A stretch of 19,745 nt of DNA from Deltaproteobacteria bacterium (GTDB lineage: Bacteria; SAR324; JACQKK01): the NCBI GenBank assembly GCA_029858165.1, contig JAOUFO010000004.1:1-19745 (forward strand), in the 5' to 3' direction. Of this stretch, positions 7,100-14,616 are shown piece after piece. Position 1 is the first letter of the stretch. Each line of letters begins with the position of its first letter. Below the pieces are notes generated by a model. The model was not told the origin of the DNA, did no database searches, and saw only the letters and a list, made by a program, of their open reading frames with translations. The position numbers were made by a program, and so were the translations under genes.

Positions 7100-8563
7100 A
7101 TGCCCAATAAATCATCCAGCCCAAAAACGAAGTCCCAATCCCAGACCTCATCCGAACCGGCCCAAGACCATTCCACCCCCCACCCGGTTCCCTCCGGGCC
7201 GCCGGTGGGGTCTGTCGCCGAGGTTCAGGGGCCGGTGGTGGATATTCATTGTGATCCGCTGCCTCCCCTGCATCAGGCGTTGTTCACCTCGTCCGGCCAT
7301 GAAACCTACACCTTTGAGGTGTTTCAGCACCTGAGTCAGGACACCGTCCGGGCCATCACCCTGCACCCTTCCGCCGGGTTGCGCCGGGGGATGCCGGTGT
7401 ATGATACCGGCGCCGCGCTGAATGTGCCCGTCAGCCCCGATTGTCTGGGGCGGCTGATCAACGTGTTCGGCCATCCTTTGGACGGCGGCCCGCCCTTAAA
7501 CGATGCGGTTAAGCACAACATTCTGGCCAAGCCCATCCCCCTGCGGGATTCCATCGGCACCAGCGGCATTTTGGAAACCGGCATGAAGGTGGTGGATTTG
7601 TTGTGCCCGTTTATCAAAGGGGGCAAAACCGGGCTGTTTGGCGGCGCCGGGGTGGGCAAAACCGTGCTGATCATGGAATTCATGCACGCCATTGTGGCGT
7701 TGCACAAAGGGGTATCGGTGTTTGCCGGGGTGGGGGAGCGCATCCGGGAAGGCCACGAACTGTGGCACGAAATGCAGGATGCGGGGGTGATGGACAAATC
7801 CCTGCTGGTGTTCGGTCAGATGGATGAATCCCCCGGGGTCCGGTTCCGGGTGGCCATGACCGCCCTGACCTACGCCGAATACCTGCGGGACACCCGGGGG
7901 GGAGAGGTGCTGCTGCTGATGGACAACGCCTTCCGGTTTGTGCAGGCGGGCAGCGAAATATCCGGGTTGCTGGGGCGGATGCCGGCCACGGTGGGATACC
8001 AGCCCACCCTGATGAGCGAAGTGGCGGAGCTTCAGGAACGCATCGTGTCCACCCCCAAGGGGTCCATCACCGCCGTGCAGGCCATTTATGTCCCGGCCGA
8101 CGATATGACCGACCCGGCGGTGGTGGCGTTGATGAGCCACCTGGACACCCAGGTGATTCTTTCCCGGGACCAGGCCAGCAAGGGGATATATCCGGCCATT
8201 GACCCGCTTCATTCCACCAGCCGCCTGATGGACCGCCATTTTTTGGGCAACCGCCATTACGAAACCGCCGAGGGGGTGCGCTCCCATATGGCCCGCTACC
8301 AGGAACTGGAGGATATCATCACCATGCTGGGCATAGAGGAGCTATCCCCTGAGGATCGCAAGATTGTGCTGCGTGCCCGGCGGTTGCAGCGGTATCTGAC
8401 CCAGCCGTTCAATGTGACGGCCAGCCATTCGGGCATCAAGGGGGTTTCGGTCCCCCTGGAGGAAACCCTGACCGACTGTGAGGGGTTTTTAAGAGGCGAT
8501 TATGATGATATCCCGGAAGACGCCTGTTATATGCGGGGGTCCATGCGGGGGATACGCGGATGA
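7100..8563 (+). CDS. atpD: N-type ATPase catalytic beta subunit
   Basis: The protein has 487 aa and is the catalytic subunit of the F1-like head. Walker A is GGAGVGKT (181-188), and GVGERIREG holds the catalytic Glu213. LLMDNAFRFVQAGSEISGLLG and RMPATVGYQPTL match the Walker B and following region of F1 beta. The DELSEED loop appears as EELSPED (413-419). It is the first gene of an operon in N-ATPase order (beta first), unlike housekeeping F-ATPase operons (B-E-F-H-A-G-D-C). The first 33 residues are a Ser/Pro/Lys-rich, low-complexity extension; the family core starts near GSVAEVQGPVVDI. It overlaps atpC by 4 bp (ATGA). Confidence 0.96.
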   Translation: MPNKSSSPKTKSQSQTSSEPAQDHSTPHPVPSGPPVGSVAEVQGPVVDIHCDPLPPLHQALFTSSGHETYTFEVFQHLSQDTVRAITLHPSAGLRRGMPVYDTGAALNVPVSPDCLGRLINVFGHPLDGGPPLNDAVKHNILAKPIPLRDSIGTSGILETGMKVVDLLCPFIKGGKTGLFGGAGVGKTVLIMEFMHAIVALHKGVSVFAGVGERIREGHELWHEMQDAGVMDKSLLVFGQMDESPGVRFRVAMTALTYAEYLRDTRGGEVLLLMDNAFRFVQAGSEISGLLGRMPATVGYQPTLMSEVAELQERIVSTPKGSITAVQAIYVPADDMTDPAVVALMSHLDTQVILSRDQASKGIYPAIDPLHSTSRLMDRHFLGNRHYETAEGVRSHMARYQELEDIITMLGIEELSPEDRKIVLRARRLQRYLTQPFNVTASHSGIKGVSVPLEETLTDCEGFLRGDYDDIPEDACYMRGSMRGIRG

Positions 8564-8970
8564 GCACTTTCACCCTGGTGTTGCAGGATGCCACCCAGAC
8601 CCTGGCGGTGGAAGGGGTGCGAAGTTTTGTGGGAGAGGACCACACCGGGCAGTTCGGCATTTTGGCCAATCATACCCGGATGATGACCCTGATGAGCTTT
8701 GGGCTGGCCCGGTTTACCCGGGATCAGGAGGAAGGGGTGGACGAATGGGAATATCTGGCCCTCCCCGGCGGGGTGCTGTATTTTTTAAACAACCGGCTAA
8801 CCCTGTCCACATCCCATTTTTTAATGGGGGGGGATAAGTCGGCCCTGGCGGTGGAACTGGAAACCCGGCTGAGAAAAGAACTGGAACAAAAACGGGAATT
8901 CAAAGAAAGCTTAAAACGGCTGGAACAGGAAATGTTCCGGCGCTTATGGAAAACCGAGTATGAGCCGTAG
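8560..8970 (+). CDS. atpC: N-type ATPase epsilon subunit
   Basis: The protein has 136 aa and is the stalk subunit of the rotor. The N-terminal beta-sandwich has the epsilon pattern GVRSFVGEDHTGQFGILANHTRMM, followed by a Lys/Glu-rich helical tail (ELETRLRKELEQKREFKESLKR). Its start overlaps the end of atpD by 4 bp, so the two are translationally coupled, and it overlaps atpQ by 11 bp. A G8 tract lies within the gene at 8826-8833. Position directly after atpD fits both N-type and other F-type operons. Confidence 0.92.
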   Translation: MSTFTLVLQDATQTLAVEGVRSFVGEDHTGQFGILANHTRMMTLMSFGLARFTRDQEEGVDEWEYLALPGGVLYFLNNRLTLSTSHFLMGGDKSALAVELETRLRKELEQKREFKESLKRLEQEMFRRLWKTEYEP

Positions 8971-9238
8971 AGTGGACCCGGATAAGTTGAAACAGCGGTT
9001 GGAGAGCCAGGTCAAACGGATGAACCAGGCCGAAAAAGACCGTCCCACCCTGCTGGCCCAAACAGCTTACCTGGGGGTGGTGGGGTTTTTGTTTGCCTTG
9101 CCGTTGGTGACGGGGGCCTACCTGGGCAACTGGCTGGATAGTCGCAGCGATGGATATTCTTCCATCTGGACCTTAAGCCTGATCGCCGTGGGACTCATCA
9201 CCGGGGTGGTCAACGTATGTTTGATGATGCGGGAGTGA
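8960..9238 (+). CDS. atpQ: N-ATPase accessory membrane protein AtpQ (AtpZ-like)
   Basis: The protein has 92 aa: a charged N-terminal region (residues 1-30) and two predicted membrane helices, about 32-52 (TAYLGVVGFLFALPLVTGAYLG) and 68-88 (TLSLIAVGLITGVVNVCLMM). GAYLGNWLD between them is typical of the AtpZ / ATPase gene 1 family, to which AtpQ of N-ATPases belongs. Position after atpC supports AtpQ. The proposed role is assembly or ion supply, unproven for this class. The next gene is normally atpR, but here atpB starts 3 bp after this stop. Confidence 0.82.
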   Translation: MSRRVDPDKLKQRLESQVKRMNQAEKDRPTLLAQTAYLGVVGFLFALPLVTGAYLGNWLDSRSDGYSSIWTLSLIAVGLITGVVNVCLMMRE

Positions 9239-9241
9239 ACC

Positions 9242-9916
9242 ATGGAAGAAACGACTGAATGGATTGTGGCTGGGGTGGCCATCTCTCCCCAGGTGACCAC
9301 CACCTGGGGCATCATGTTGTTTTTGCTGGTTCTGGGGGGGCTGGCCGCCTTTCGGGCGGTTTCTCTGCCGGGGCGGTATCAATCCATGATGGAAGGGGTT
9401 TTGCTGGCCATTGAGGATGCCGTTGAGGGGGTTTTGCCCGGCCGGGGGCGGGAGTTGATGCCCCTGGTGGCCACCCTGTGGTTGTTTATCGGGGTGGCCA
9501 ACATGGTGGGGTTGGTGCCGGGGCTCCACTCCCCCACCGCCCACCTTTCGGTTACGGCGGCCCTGTCCATCGTGGTGTTTACCGCGGTCCATTATTTTGG
9601 CATCAAAACCATCGGGTTGCGGGCCTACCTGCACCATTACATGACCCCCAGCCCCATTTTGCTGCCGTTTCACATCATCAGTGAACTCACCCGCACCCTG
9701 GCCCTGGCCATGCGGTTGTTCGGCAACATCATGAGCCTGGAAATGGCCGCCATGATGATCCTGCTGGTGGCCAGTTTTCTGGCGCCGGTGCCCCTGCTTC
9801 TGCTGCATATTGTTGAAGCCCTGGTACAGGCCTACATCTTCGGTGTTTTGGCCATGATTTATATAGCCGGAGCCATCCAGGCCCAGCAGATAAAAAGACC
9901 CACAAACAAGGAGTGA
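9242..9916 (+). CDS. atpB: N-type ATPase subunit a
   Basis: The protein has 224 aa with about five or six membrane helices and is the stator channel subunit next to the c-ring. The conserved essential Arg sits in ELTRTLALAMRLFGNIM (Arg158), matching the E. coli Arg210 region, with the invariant LFGN after it. LHIVEALVQAYIFGVLAMIYI is the usual last helix. It is slightly shorter than E. coli AtpB (271 aa), as in N-ATPases. It starts 3 bp after atpQ and its stop overlaps the Shine-Dalgarno of atpE. Confidence 0.94.
   Translation: MEETTEWIVAGVAISPQVTTTWGIMLFLLVLGGLAAFRAVSLPGRYQSMMEGVLLAIEDAVEGVLPGRGRELMPLVATLWLFIGVANMVGLVPGLHSPTAHLSVTAALSIVVFTAVHYFGIKTIGLRAYLHHYMTPSPILLPFHIISELTRTLALAMRLFGNIMSLEMAAMMILLVASFLAPVPLLLLHIVEALVQAYIFGVLAMIYIAGAIQAQQIKRPTNKE
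9908..9913 (+). promoter_or_regulatory. Strong Shine-Dalgarno of atpE
   Basis: AAGGAG lies 8 nt before ATG 9922. It decides for that start over the GTG at 9913, and it suits the high expression needed for a multi-copy ring subunit. Confidence 0.7.
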
Positions 9917-9921
9917 CAAAG

Positions 9922-10179
9922 ATGGAAAACATTGTGATTTTTTCTACGGTCGCCGCGGTATTTGGCATCGCCTTTGGCACCATGCTGCCCGCTTTGGCCA
10001 TGGGGCGGGCCATCACCCAGGCATTGGAATCCCTGGCCCGGCAGCCGGAAGCGGAAAAATCCATCACCCGGACCTTGTTCATCGGGCTGGCCATGATTGA
10101 ATCCCTGGCGATTTATGTTCTGGTCATTGTGTTGATTGTGTTGTTCCGCAATCCGTTGCTTCAATACATTGTAAAGTAA
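9922..10179 (+). CDS. atpE: N-type ATPase c subunit (rotor ring proteolipid)
   Basis: The protein has 85 aa forming a two-helix hairpin. The loop RQPEAE (40-45) carries the universal Arg-Gln-Pro. Helix 2 has FIGLAMIESLAIY with the ion-binding Glu60, Ser61 and Tyr65, characteristic of N-type c subunits. Helix 1 reads MLPALAMGRAITQALE. Aligned with the N-type consensus GPALGEGRA, the helix-1 Glu (or the Gln of Na+-type rings) is Met27. The set of Na+ ligands is therefore incomplete, which leans towards H+ coupling, though the carbonyl and water ligands cannot be judged. It is the only operon gene followed by a long gap (114 bp). Confidence 0.94.
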   Translation: MENIVIFSTVAAVFGIAFGTMLPALAMGRAITQALESLARQPEAEKSITRTLFIGLAMIESLAIYVLVIVLIVLFRNPLLQYIVK

Positions 10180-10293
10180 GCCGACGGTTGACACGGAAAG
10201 AATCCAAGCAGGCTGAAATGGTGAAGCAGGCAAACGCGGGATGTCCGGCCATCAGATAAGGCCGGGGACCCCCCTCATCCAAAAAAAAACGCC
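10180..10293 (+). promoter_or_regulatory. Intra-operon gap with GC-rich hairpin between atpE and atpF
   Basis: The 114-bp gap is the only sizeable one in the operon. It holds a perfect 6-bp inverted repeat, CCGGCC (10245-10250) and GGCCGG (10260-10265), with a 9-nt loop. No T-run follows, so it is not a standard terminator. An A9 run (10281-10289) precedes the GTG of atpF. It may act as an mRNA processing or stability site that sets c-subunit excess. Confidence 0.5.
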
Positions 10294-11061
10294 GTGGAAT
10301 TTGAACTGAGTACCTTTTTCTTTGAAATCGTCAATTTTCTGGTGCTTGTCTGGCTGTTGAAGCGGTTTTTCTACAAGCCGGTCATGGCTGTGATAGACCG
10401 CCGCAAAGCCATGGTGGAAAAAACCTTATCCGACGCCCAGGAAATCCAGGCCAAGGCCGAGGCCTTGGAGGAGCAATACAACCACAAGCTGGAAATCTGG
10501 CAAAAGGATAAAAAAGCGGCCCAGTTGTCCTTAAAGAATGAAATGGCGGAAGAAAAAGACCGCGCCCTGAAGGAATTAAAGACCCAGCTGGCCCAGGAGG
10601 AGGAAAAAGCCAAAGCCCGGATGGAACGCAAAATGCGGGAAATCACCGGGGCCGCAGATACGGCCGCCCTGGCCCTGGCCGGAAAATTTATGAAAGGGCT
10701 GCTGGGGCGGGTGGCGGGGGCCGAATTGGAGGAATCCCTGGTCCAGGTGGCCTTGGAGGACATGGCCAGCCTGGATGCGGCCCATAAGGAAAATCTGGCC
10801 AAGGCGCTGCAAACCGAAAAAGAACCGGTGGAGGTGGCCTCGGCCTATGGGTTGAACCCAACCCAGCGTCAGGCGGTGGAAACCGCCTTGCAGAAATTGG
10901 CGGGAGGAAAAGTGGCCTGCCGGTTTACCCAGGATAAAAAACTGGTGGCGGGCATCCGGGTGAGTCTGGCCCATTGGGTGATGAACGCCAACCTGCATGA
11001 TGAACTGCGTTTCTTCCAAGAGGAGACCAATGCCGGAAACCGACATTTTCCCCAAAATTAG
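10294..11061 (+). CDS. atpF: N-type ATPase b subunit with delta-like C-terminal domain
   Basis: The protein has 255 aa and forms the peripheral stalk. A single N-terminal membrane helix (FFFEIVNFLVLVWLLKRFFY) is followed by KPVMAVIDRR, as in b subunits, then a long charged coiled coil (about 35-125). The C-terminal 85 residues (LNPTQRQAVETALQKLAGG to AGIRVSLAHWVMNANLHDEL) resemble the end of the delta subunit (E. coli AtpH). No atpH exists in the operon, so this part probably replaces it. The start is taken as GTG 10294, since an in-frame TGA at 10222 limits the upstream extent and the protein begins at the family's usual place. No Shine-Dalgarno is visible. Confidence 0.88.
   Translation: MEFELSTFFFEIVNFLVLVWLLKRFFYKPVMAVIDRRKAMVEKTLSDAQEIQAKAEALEEQYNHKLEIWQKDKKAAQLSLKNEMAEEKDRALKELKTQLAQEEEKAKARMERKMREITGAADTAALALAGKFMKGLLGRVAGAELEESLVQVALEDMASLDAAHKENLAKALQTEKEPVEVASAYGLNPTQRQAVETALQKLAGGKVACRFTQDKKLVAGIRVSLAHWVMNANLHDELRFFQEETNAGNRHFPQN
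11021..11025 (+). promoter_or_regulatory. Shine-Dalgarno deciding the atpA start
   Basis: AGGAG lies 4 nt before ATG 11030, inside the end of atpF. It favours 11030 over the ATG at 10997. Confidence 0.6.
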
Positions 11062-12532
11062 TCCCCCTCTGGCCGGTCAGGCTGGGCTGTTTGATGATTA
11101 CCGGGTAGGGTTGCGGGTGGCCGAGCAGGGACGGCTGATCTCGGTGGGGGATGGGGTGGCCTGGATAGAAGGGCTGCCTTCCGCCGCCATGGAGGAGATT
11201 TTGCTGCTGGAAGACGGCAGCAAGGCCTTGGTGTATCATCTGGGCGAAAAACATGTGGGGGCTATTTTGCTGCACCAGACCCCCCATTTGACGGCGGGCA
11301 CGGTGGTGCACCTGACGGGAAACCGGCTGTCCATTCCGGTGGGGGATGCCCTGCTGGGCCGGGTGATAGACCCCATGGGCAATCCCCTGGACGGCGAACC
11401 TCCCCCGGACTGCAAAACCAAGTGGGTGCTGGATGCCCCGGCCCCTCCCATCATCACACGGGATTACGTTCACACCCCCATGTACACCGGCAACAAAATG
11501 GTGGACACCATGGTGCCCATCGGCAAGGGGCAGCGGCAGTTGATTTTGGGAGACAACGGGGTTGGAAAATCCACCCTGTCCCTGGATATCATCCTCAACC
11601 AGGCGGGCAAGGATGTGTTGTGCGTGCTGGTGATGATCGGCCAGAAACGGTCCAGTGTGGTGGATACCCTGCACACCCTGCGGGAAACCGGTGCCATTGC
11701 TCACACCGTGATGGTGGTGGCCGAGGCCACCGCGTTGCCCGGCCTGAAGTATCTGGCCCCCTATTCCGGTTGTGAAATAGCCGAAAGCTGGATGTACCGG
11801 GGGCGGGACACCCTGGTGATTTATGATGACCTGACCACCCACGCCCAGGCTTACCGGGAGCTTTCGCTGTTGCTGCGCCGCCCTCCGGGACGGGAGGCCT
11901 ATCCGGGGGATGTTTTTTATCTGCATGCCCGGTTGCTGGAACGATCCACCTGTTTGTCTCCAACAGCCGGGGGGGGAACCATGACCGCCCTGCCTTTGGT
12001 GGAAACCAAGCAGGGGGAGATTTCCGCGTTTATCCCCACCAACCTGATTTCCATTACCGACGGGCAGGTGTACCTGGACCAAAAGCTGTTTGCCAGCGGC
12101 TTTCTGCCGGCGGTGGATATCCGCAAAAGCGTGTCCCGCATCGGCGGCAAAGCCCAGGACCCGCGGATTATGGAGGAAGCCGGCCGCATGAAGCTGGATT
12201 ACCTTCAGTTCCTGGAACTGGAGGTGTTCACCCGGTTCGGATCCCGGCTGGAAGCCTCCATGGCCCGCAAAATCCAACGGGGGCGGGTGCTGAGAGAAAT
12301 GTTAAAGCAGGACCAACTGGACCCCAAACCCATCACCTTTCAGATGGCCTGGATGGTGGCCTACAACGAAGGGCTGCTGGATGATCTGACCGCCAAGGAA
12401 ATACCCCGCTGGATCAGCGGCCTGGAATCGGGCCTGACCCAAACCCCGGTCAGTCTGGTGGCCCCCCGGGAACAATGGGTGAAGGCAGTCCATGAATGGC
12501 TGAAGCCTTTGATGGAGCCTGAAACCCCATGA
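11030..12532 (+). CDS. atpA: N-type ATPase alpha subunit
   Basis: The protein has 500 aa and is the non-catalytic nucleotide-binding subunit of the F1-like head. The P-loop is GDNGVGKST (174-182). RDTLVIYDDLTTHAQAYRELSLLLRRPPGREAYPGDVFYLHARLLER is the alpha Walker B and signature stretch, and KSVSRIGGKAQ holds the conserved Arg finger. The N-terminal part (LFDDYRVGLRVAEQGRLISVGDG) starts the beta-barrel, but the usual N-terminal helix for binding delta is reduced. The P-loop sequence is more divergent than the common GDRQTGKT. It overlaps atpF by 32 bp and atpG by 4 bp. A G8 run lies at 11969-11976. Confidence 0.95.
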   Translation: MPETDIFPKISPPLAGQAGLFDDYRVGLRVAEQGRLISVGDGVAWIEGLPSAAMEEILLLEDGSKALVYHLGEKHVGAILLHQTPHLTAGTVVHLTGNRLSIPVGDALLGRVIDPMGNPLDGEPPPDCKTKWVLDAPAPPIITRDYVHTPMYTGNKMVDTMVPIGKGQRQLILGDNGVGKSTLSLDIILNQAGKDVLCVLVMIGQKRSSVVDTLHTLRETGAIAHTVMVVAEATALPGLKYLAPYSGCEIAESWMYRGRDTLVIYDDLTTHAQAYRELSLLLRRPPGREAYPGDVFYLHARLLERSTCLSPTAGGGTMTALPLVETKQGEISAFIPTNLISITDGQVYLDQKLFASGFLPAVDIRKSVSRIGGKAQDPRIMEEAGRMKLDYLQFLELEVFTRFGSRLEASMARKIQRGRVLREMLKQDQLDPKPITFQMAWMVAYNEGLLDDLTAKEIPRWISGLESGLTQTPVSLVAPREQWVKAVHEWLKPLMEPETP

Positions 12533-13497
12533 GCGCCCGCAAGGCCCTGGAGCATCGGCTGGGCCAGTTCAAAGAGCTCAACAACATCCTTTCGGCCATG
12601 AAAAACCTTTCTCTCATGGAATTGGCCAAGCTCAGCCGGTTCACCGAAACCCAGAACCGGGTGGTCCACACCCTGGAAACCGTGGCGGAGGATTTCCACA
12701 GCCATTTTCCCCGGTTTCTGCCCCCTGCCGGTCCCCATGCCCCCCTGTTGTTGATCGGCTCTGAACGGGGTTTTTGCGGGGATTTCAACGAGAAAATAGA
12801 ATTGGCCATGGAGGCCCGTTTGGAGGAACTCCCCCAGCCGGAACCCCGGCTGATTGTGGTGGGGCGCCGCCTGGTTCAAAGACTGGAGGGGGACCCCCGG
12901 CTGGTGGCGGCCCTGGACGGCCCCAGCGTGATTGAGGACCTGCCCGCCACCCTGCTGAAACTGGTGGAAACCCTGGAACAACTGGCCCACCGCCACGGGT
13001 TCAACCCCATGGCGGTCACGTTGATCCACCATCAGGTGGGAGAAGAGTTTCTGGATGAACCCCTCCCAAACCCTGCCCCAACATCCAGCGGGGCTGACGC
13101 CCCCGGCGTCCAAGCGGTCCAAAAGGATGAACCCCCTTCCGGGGAATCCCGGTCAGAAGATTTTGTGCGGCTGTTCCGCCCCGTGGACCATTTTTCACGC
13201 AGCCAACCCCGCCACCCCATCCCCCCCCTGGTGCAAATGGACCCCGGGGAATTCCATGCCGGATTGGTGGACGAATACCTTTTTGCCGCCCTGCACGGGG
13301 TGTTTTACACCTCCATGATGGCGGAAAATCACCGCCGGATGCAGCAGATGCAGGCCGCCTTGCAACAAATGGAAAAAAAGATTGCACAGTGGCAGATGCG
13401 TCTCAACAGCCTGCGTCAGGAGGAGATCACCGAGGAAATTGAGGAAATTATGTTGAGCGCCGAAGCCCTGCTGAAAAAACAGCGGCTGGGGGCTTAA
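12529..13497 (+). CDS. atpG: N-type ATPase gamma subunit
   Basis: The protein has 322 aa and is the central rotating shaft. The N-terminal coiled-coil helix (ALEHRLGQFKELNNILSAMK) and IGSERGFCGDFNE match the gamma fold. The C-terminal helix (LVDEYLFAALHGVFYTSMMAENHRRMQQM, about 245-275) is the conserved gamma end, followed by an extra Gln/Glu-rich coil (LRQEEITEEIEEIML). Between the two lies a Pro/Ser-rich insert (about 182-215, PLPNPAPTSSGADAPG) not found in typical gamma. It is the last gene of the operon, as in the N-ATPase order. It converges on yejE, with 46 bp between stops. Confidence 0.9.
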   Translation: MSARKALEHRLGQFKELNNILSAMKNLSLMELAKLSRFTETQNRVVHTLETVAEDFHSHFPRFLPPAGPHAPLLLIGSERGFCGDFNEKIELAMEARLEELPQPEPRLIVVGRRLVQRLEGDPRLVAALDGPSVIEDLPATLLKLVETLEQLAHRHGFNPMAVTLIHHQVGEEFLDEPLPNPAPTSSGADAPGVQAVQKDEPPSGESRSEDFVRLFRPVDHFSRSQPRHPIPPLVQMDPGEFHAGLVDEYLFAALHGVFYTSMMAENHRRMQQMQAALQQMEKKIAQWQMRLNSLRQEEITEEIEEIMLSAEALLKKQRLGA

Positions 13498-13508
13498 AGT
13501 CTGTCGCA

Positions 13509-13530
13509 GCAATCGCTCCCCCGATTGTTT
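13509..13530 (+). terminator. Weak hairpin between convergent atpG and yejE
   Basis: CAATCG (13510-13515) and CGATTG (13522-13527) pair with a 6-nt loop, extendable by one G-U pair, followed by TTT. The stem is short and only moderately G+C-rich. Its position between two convergent gene ends is the main support. Confidence 0.4.
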
Positions 13531-13543
13531 CCTACCCAGGCGC

Positions 13544-14611
13544 CTACCGTCTTCGGGGGTCAAACGCCTTCAACAACCCCTCCCCGATAAAGGTGATCAA
13601 CACGATCATCAGCACCAGCACCCCAAAGGTGGTCAGGCTCATCCACCAGGCTTCCACATTGGTTTTGGATTGGCGCAGCAGCTCGCCCAAAGACGGGGTG
13701 GGGCTGGGAACCCCCAGATTTAAAAAATCCAGGCTGGTCAGGGAGACAATGGCGCCCGTCACCCGGAAGGGAAAAAAGGTGATGACCGGGGTGAGGGTGT
13801 TGGGCAGGATATGGCGGATGACGATTTGCCAGTTGGAAACCCCCATGGCCCTGGCCGAACGGACATAATCAAAATTGCGCCCCCGTAAAAACTCGGCCCG
13901 CACAAAGGCCGAAAGGCCCATCCAGCCGAACAGGGAAAGCAAAATGACCAGCAGGGTGATGCTGGGTTCAAACGCGGCTGAAAGAATAATCAACAGGTAC
14001 AATTCCGGGATGGATGACCAGATTTCTATCCCCCGCTGACCCGCCAGGTCCAGCCACCCCCCGAAAAACCCCTGCGCCGCCCCCACCAGGATGCCAATCA
14101 GTGATCCGATAAACGCCAGGGCCAACCCAAACAACACCGACAACCGGAAGCCGTAAATCAACCGGGCCAGCACATCCCGCCCCCGGTCATCGGTGCCCAG
14201 CCAGTTTTGGCCCGAAGGGGGGCTGGGGGTTGGCTCCCGCAGGTTGAAGTTGATGGTTTCGTAATCCCAGGGAATGGGGGGGTAAACCGCCCAGTTGTCT
14301 CCCGCGGTGATTTTTTGCACCATGTAGGGGTCCCGGTAGTCGGCCTCGGTGTCAAAATCCCCCCCGAAGGTGGTTTCCGGGTAGTTTTTAACCAGGGGAA
14401 AATAAAACTGTCCCTGATAGCGCACCACAATGGGGCGGCTGTTGGCCAAAAAATCCGCGGCGCCGGTCAGCACCACCAGACCGCACAACACCAGCAGGCT
14501 GATATAAGCCCGCCGGTTCACCCGGAAAGCCCTCCATTGTTTGCGGGTTTCCTCACTGGGGGTCAACAGCCCCTTTAACCGGGAAGGGGGTGTGGGTGTG
14601 TTTTGATCCAT
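13544..14611 (-). CDS. yejE: Oligopeptide ABC transporter permease (YejE-like)
   Basis: The protein has 355 aa and is an inner-membrane permease. After a membrane helix near residue 35 comes the YejE-specific periplasmic loop: IVVRYQGQFYFPLVKNYPET, TFGGDFDTEADYRDPY, then NWLGTDDRGRDVLARLIYG. The cytoplasmic EAA loop is YVRSARAMGVSNWQIVIRHILPN. This loop and the FGGDF motif separate YejE from ordinary DppC. It lies 5 bp after yejB, so it is in the same operon. In the usual yejABEF order yejF would follow, but here the opposing N-ATPase operon lies downstream. Confidence 0.94.
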   Translation of the reverse strand: MDQNTPTPPSRLKGLLTPSEETRKQWRAFRVNRRAYISLLVLCGLVVLTGAADFLANSRPIVVRYQGQFYFPLVKNYPETTFGGDFDTEADYRDPYMVQKITAGDNWAVYPPIPWDYETINFNLREPTPSPPSGQNWLGTDDRGRDVLARLIYGFRLSVLFGLALAFIGSLIGILVGAAQGFFGGWLDLAGQRGIEIWSSIPELYLLIILSAAFEPSITLLVILLSLFGWMGLSAFVRAEFLRGRNFDYVRSARAMGVSNWQIVIRHILPNTLTPVITFFPFRVTGAIVSLTSLDFLNLGVPSPTPSLGELLRQSKTNVEAWWMSLTTFGVLVLMIVLITFIGEGLLKAFDPRRR

Positions 14612-14616
14612 GGCGT

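Noticed and set aside
8960..9238. AtpI of a housekeeping F-ATPase
   Set aside because: The order beta-epsilon-this-a-c-b-alpha-gamma, the lack of atpH and the c-subunit motif all point to an N-type operon, so AtpQ is the better name.
10925..12277. Long minus-strand open frame (450 aa) opposite atpF/atpA
   Set aside because: It mirrors atpA, which has clear alpha-subunit motifs. The antisense product is Gly/His/Gln-rich and has no recognisable domain.
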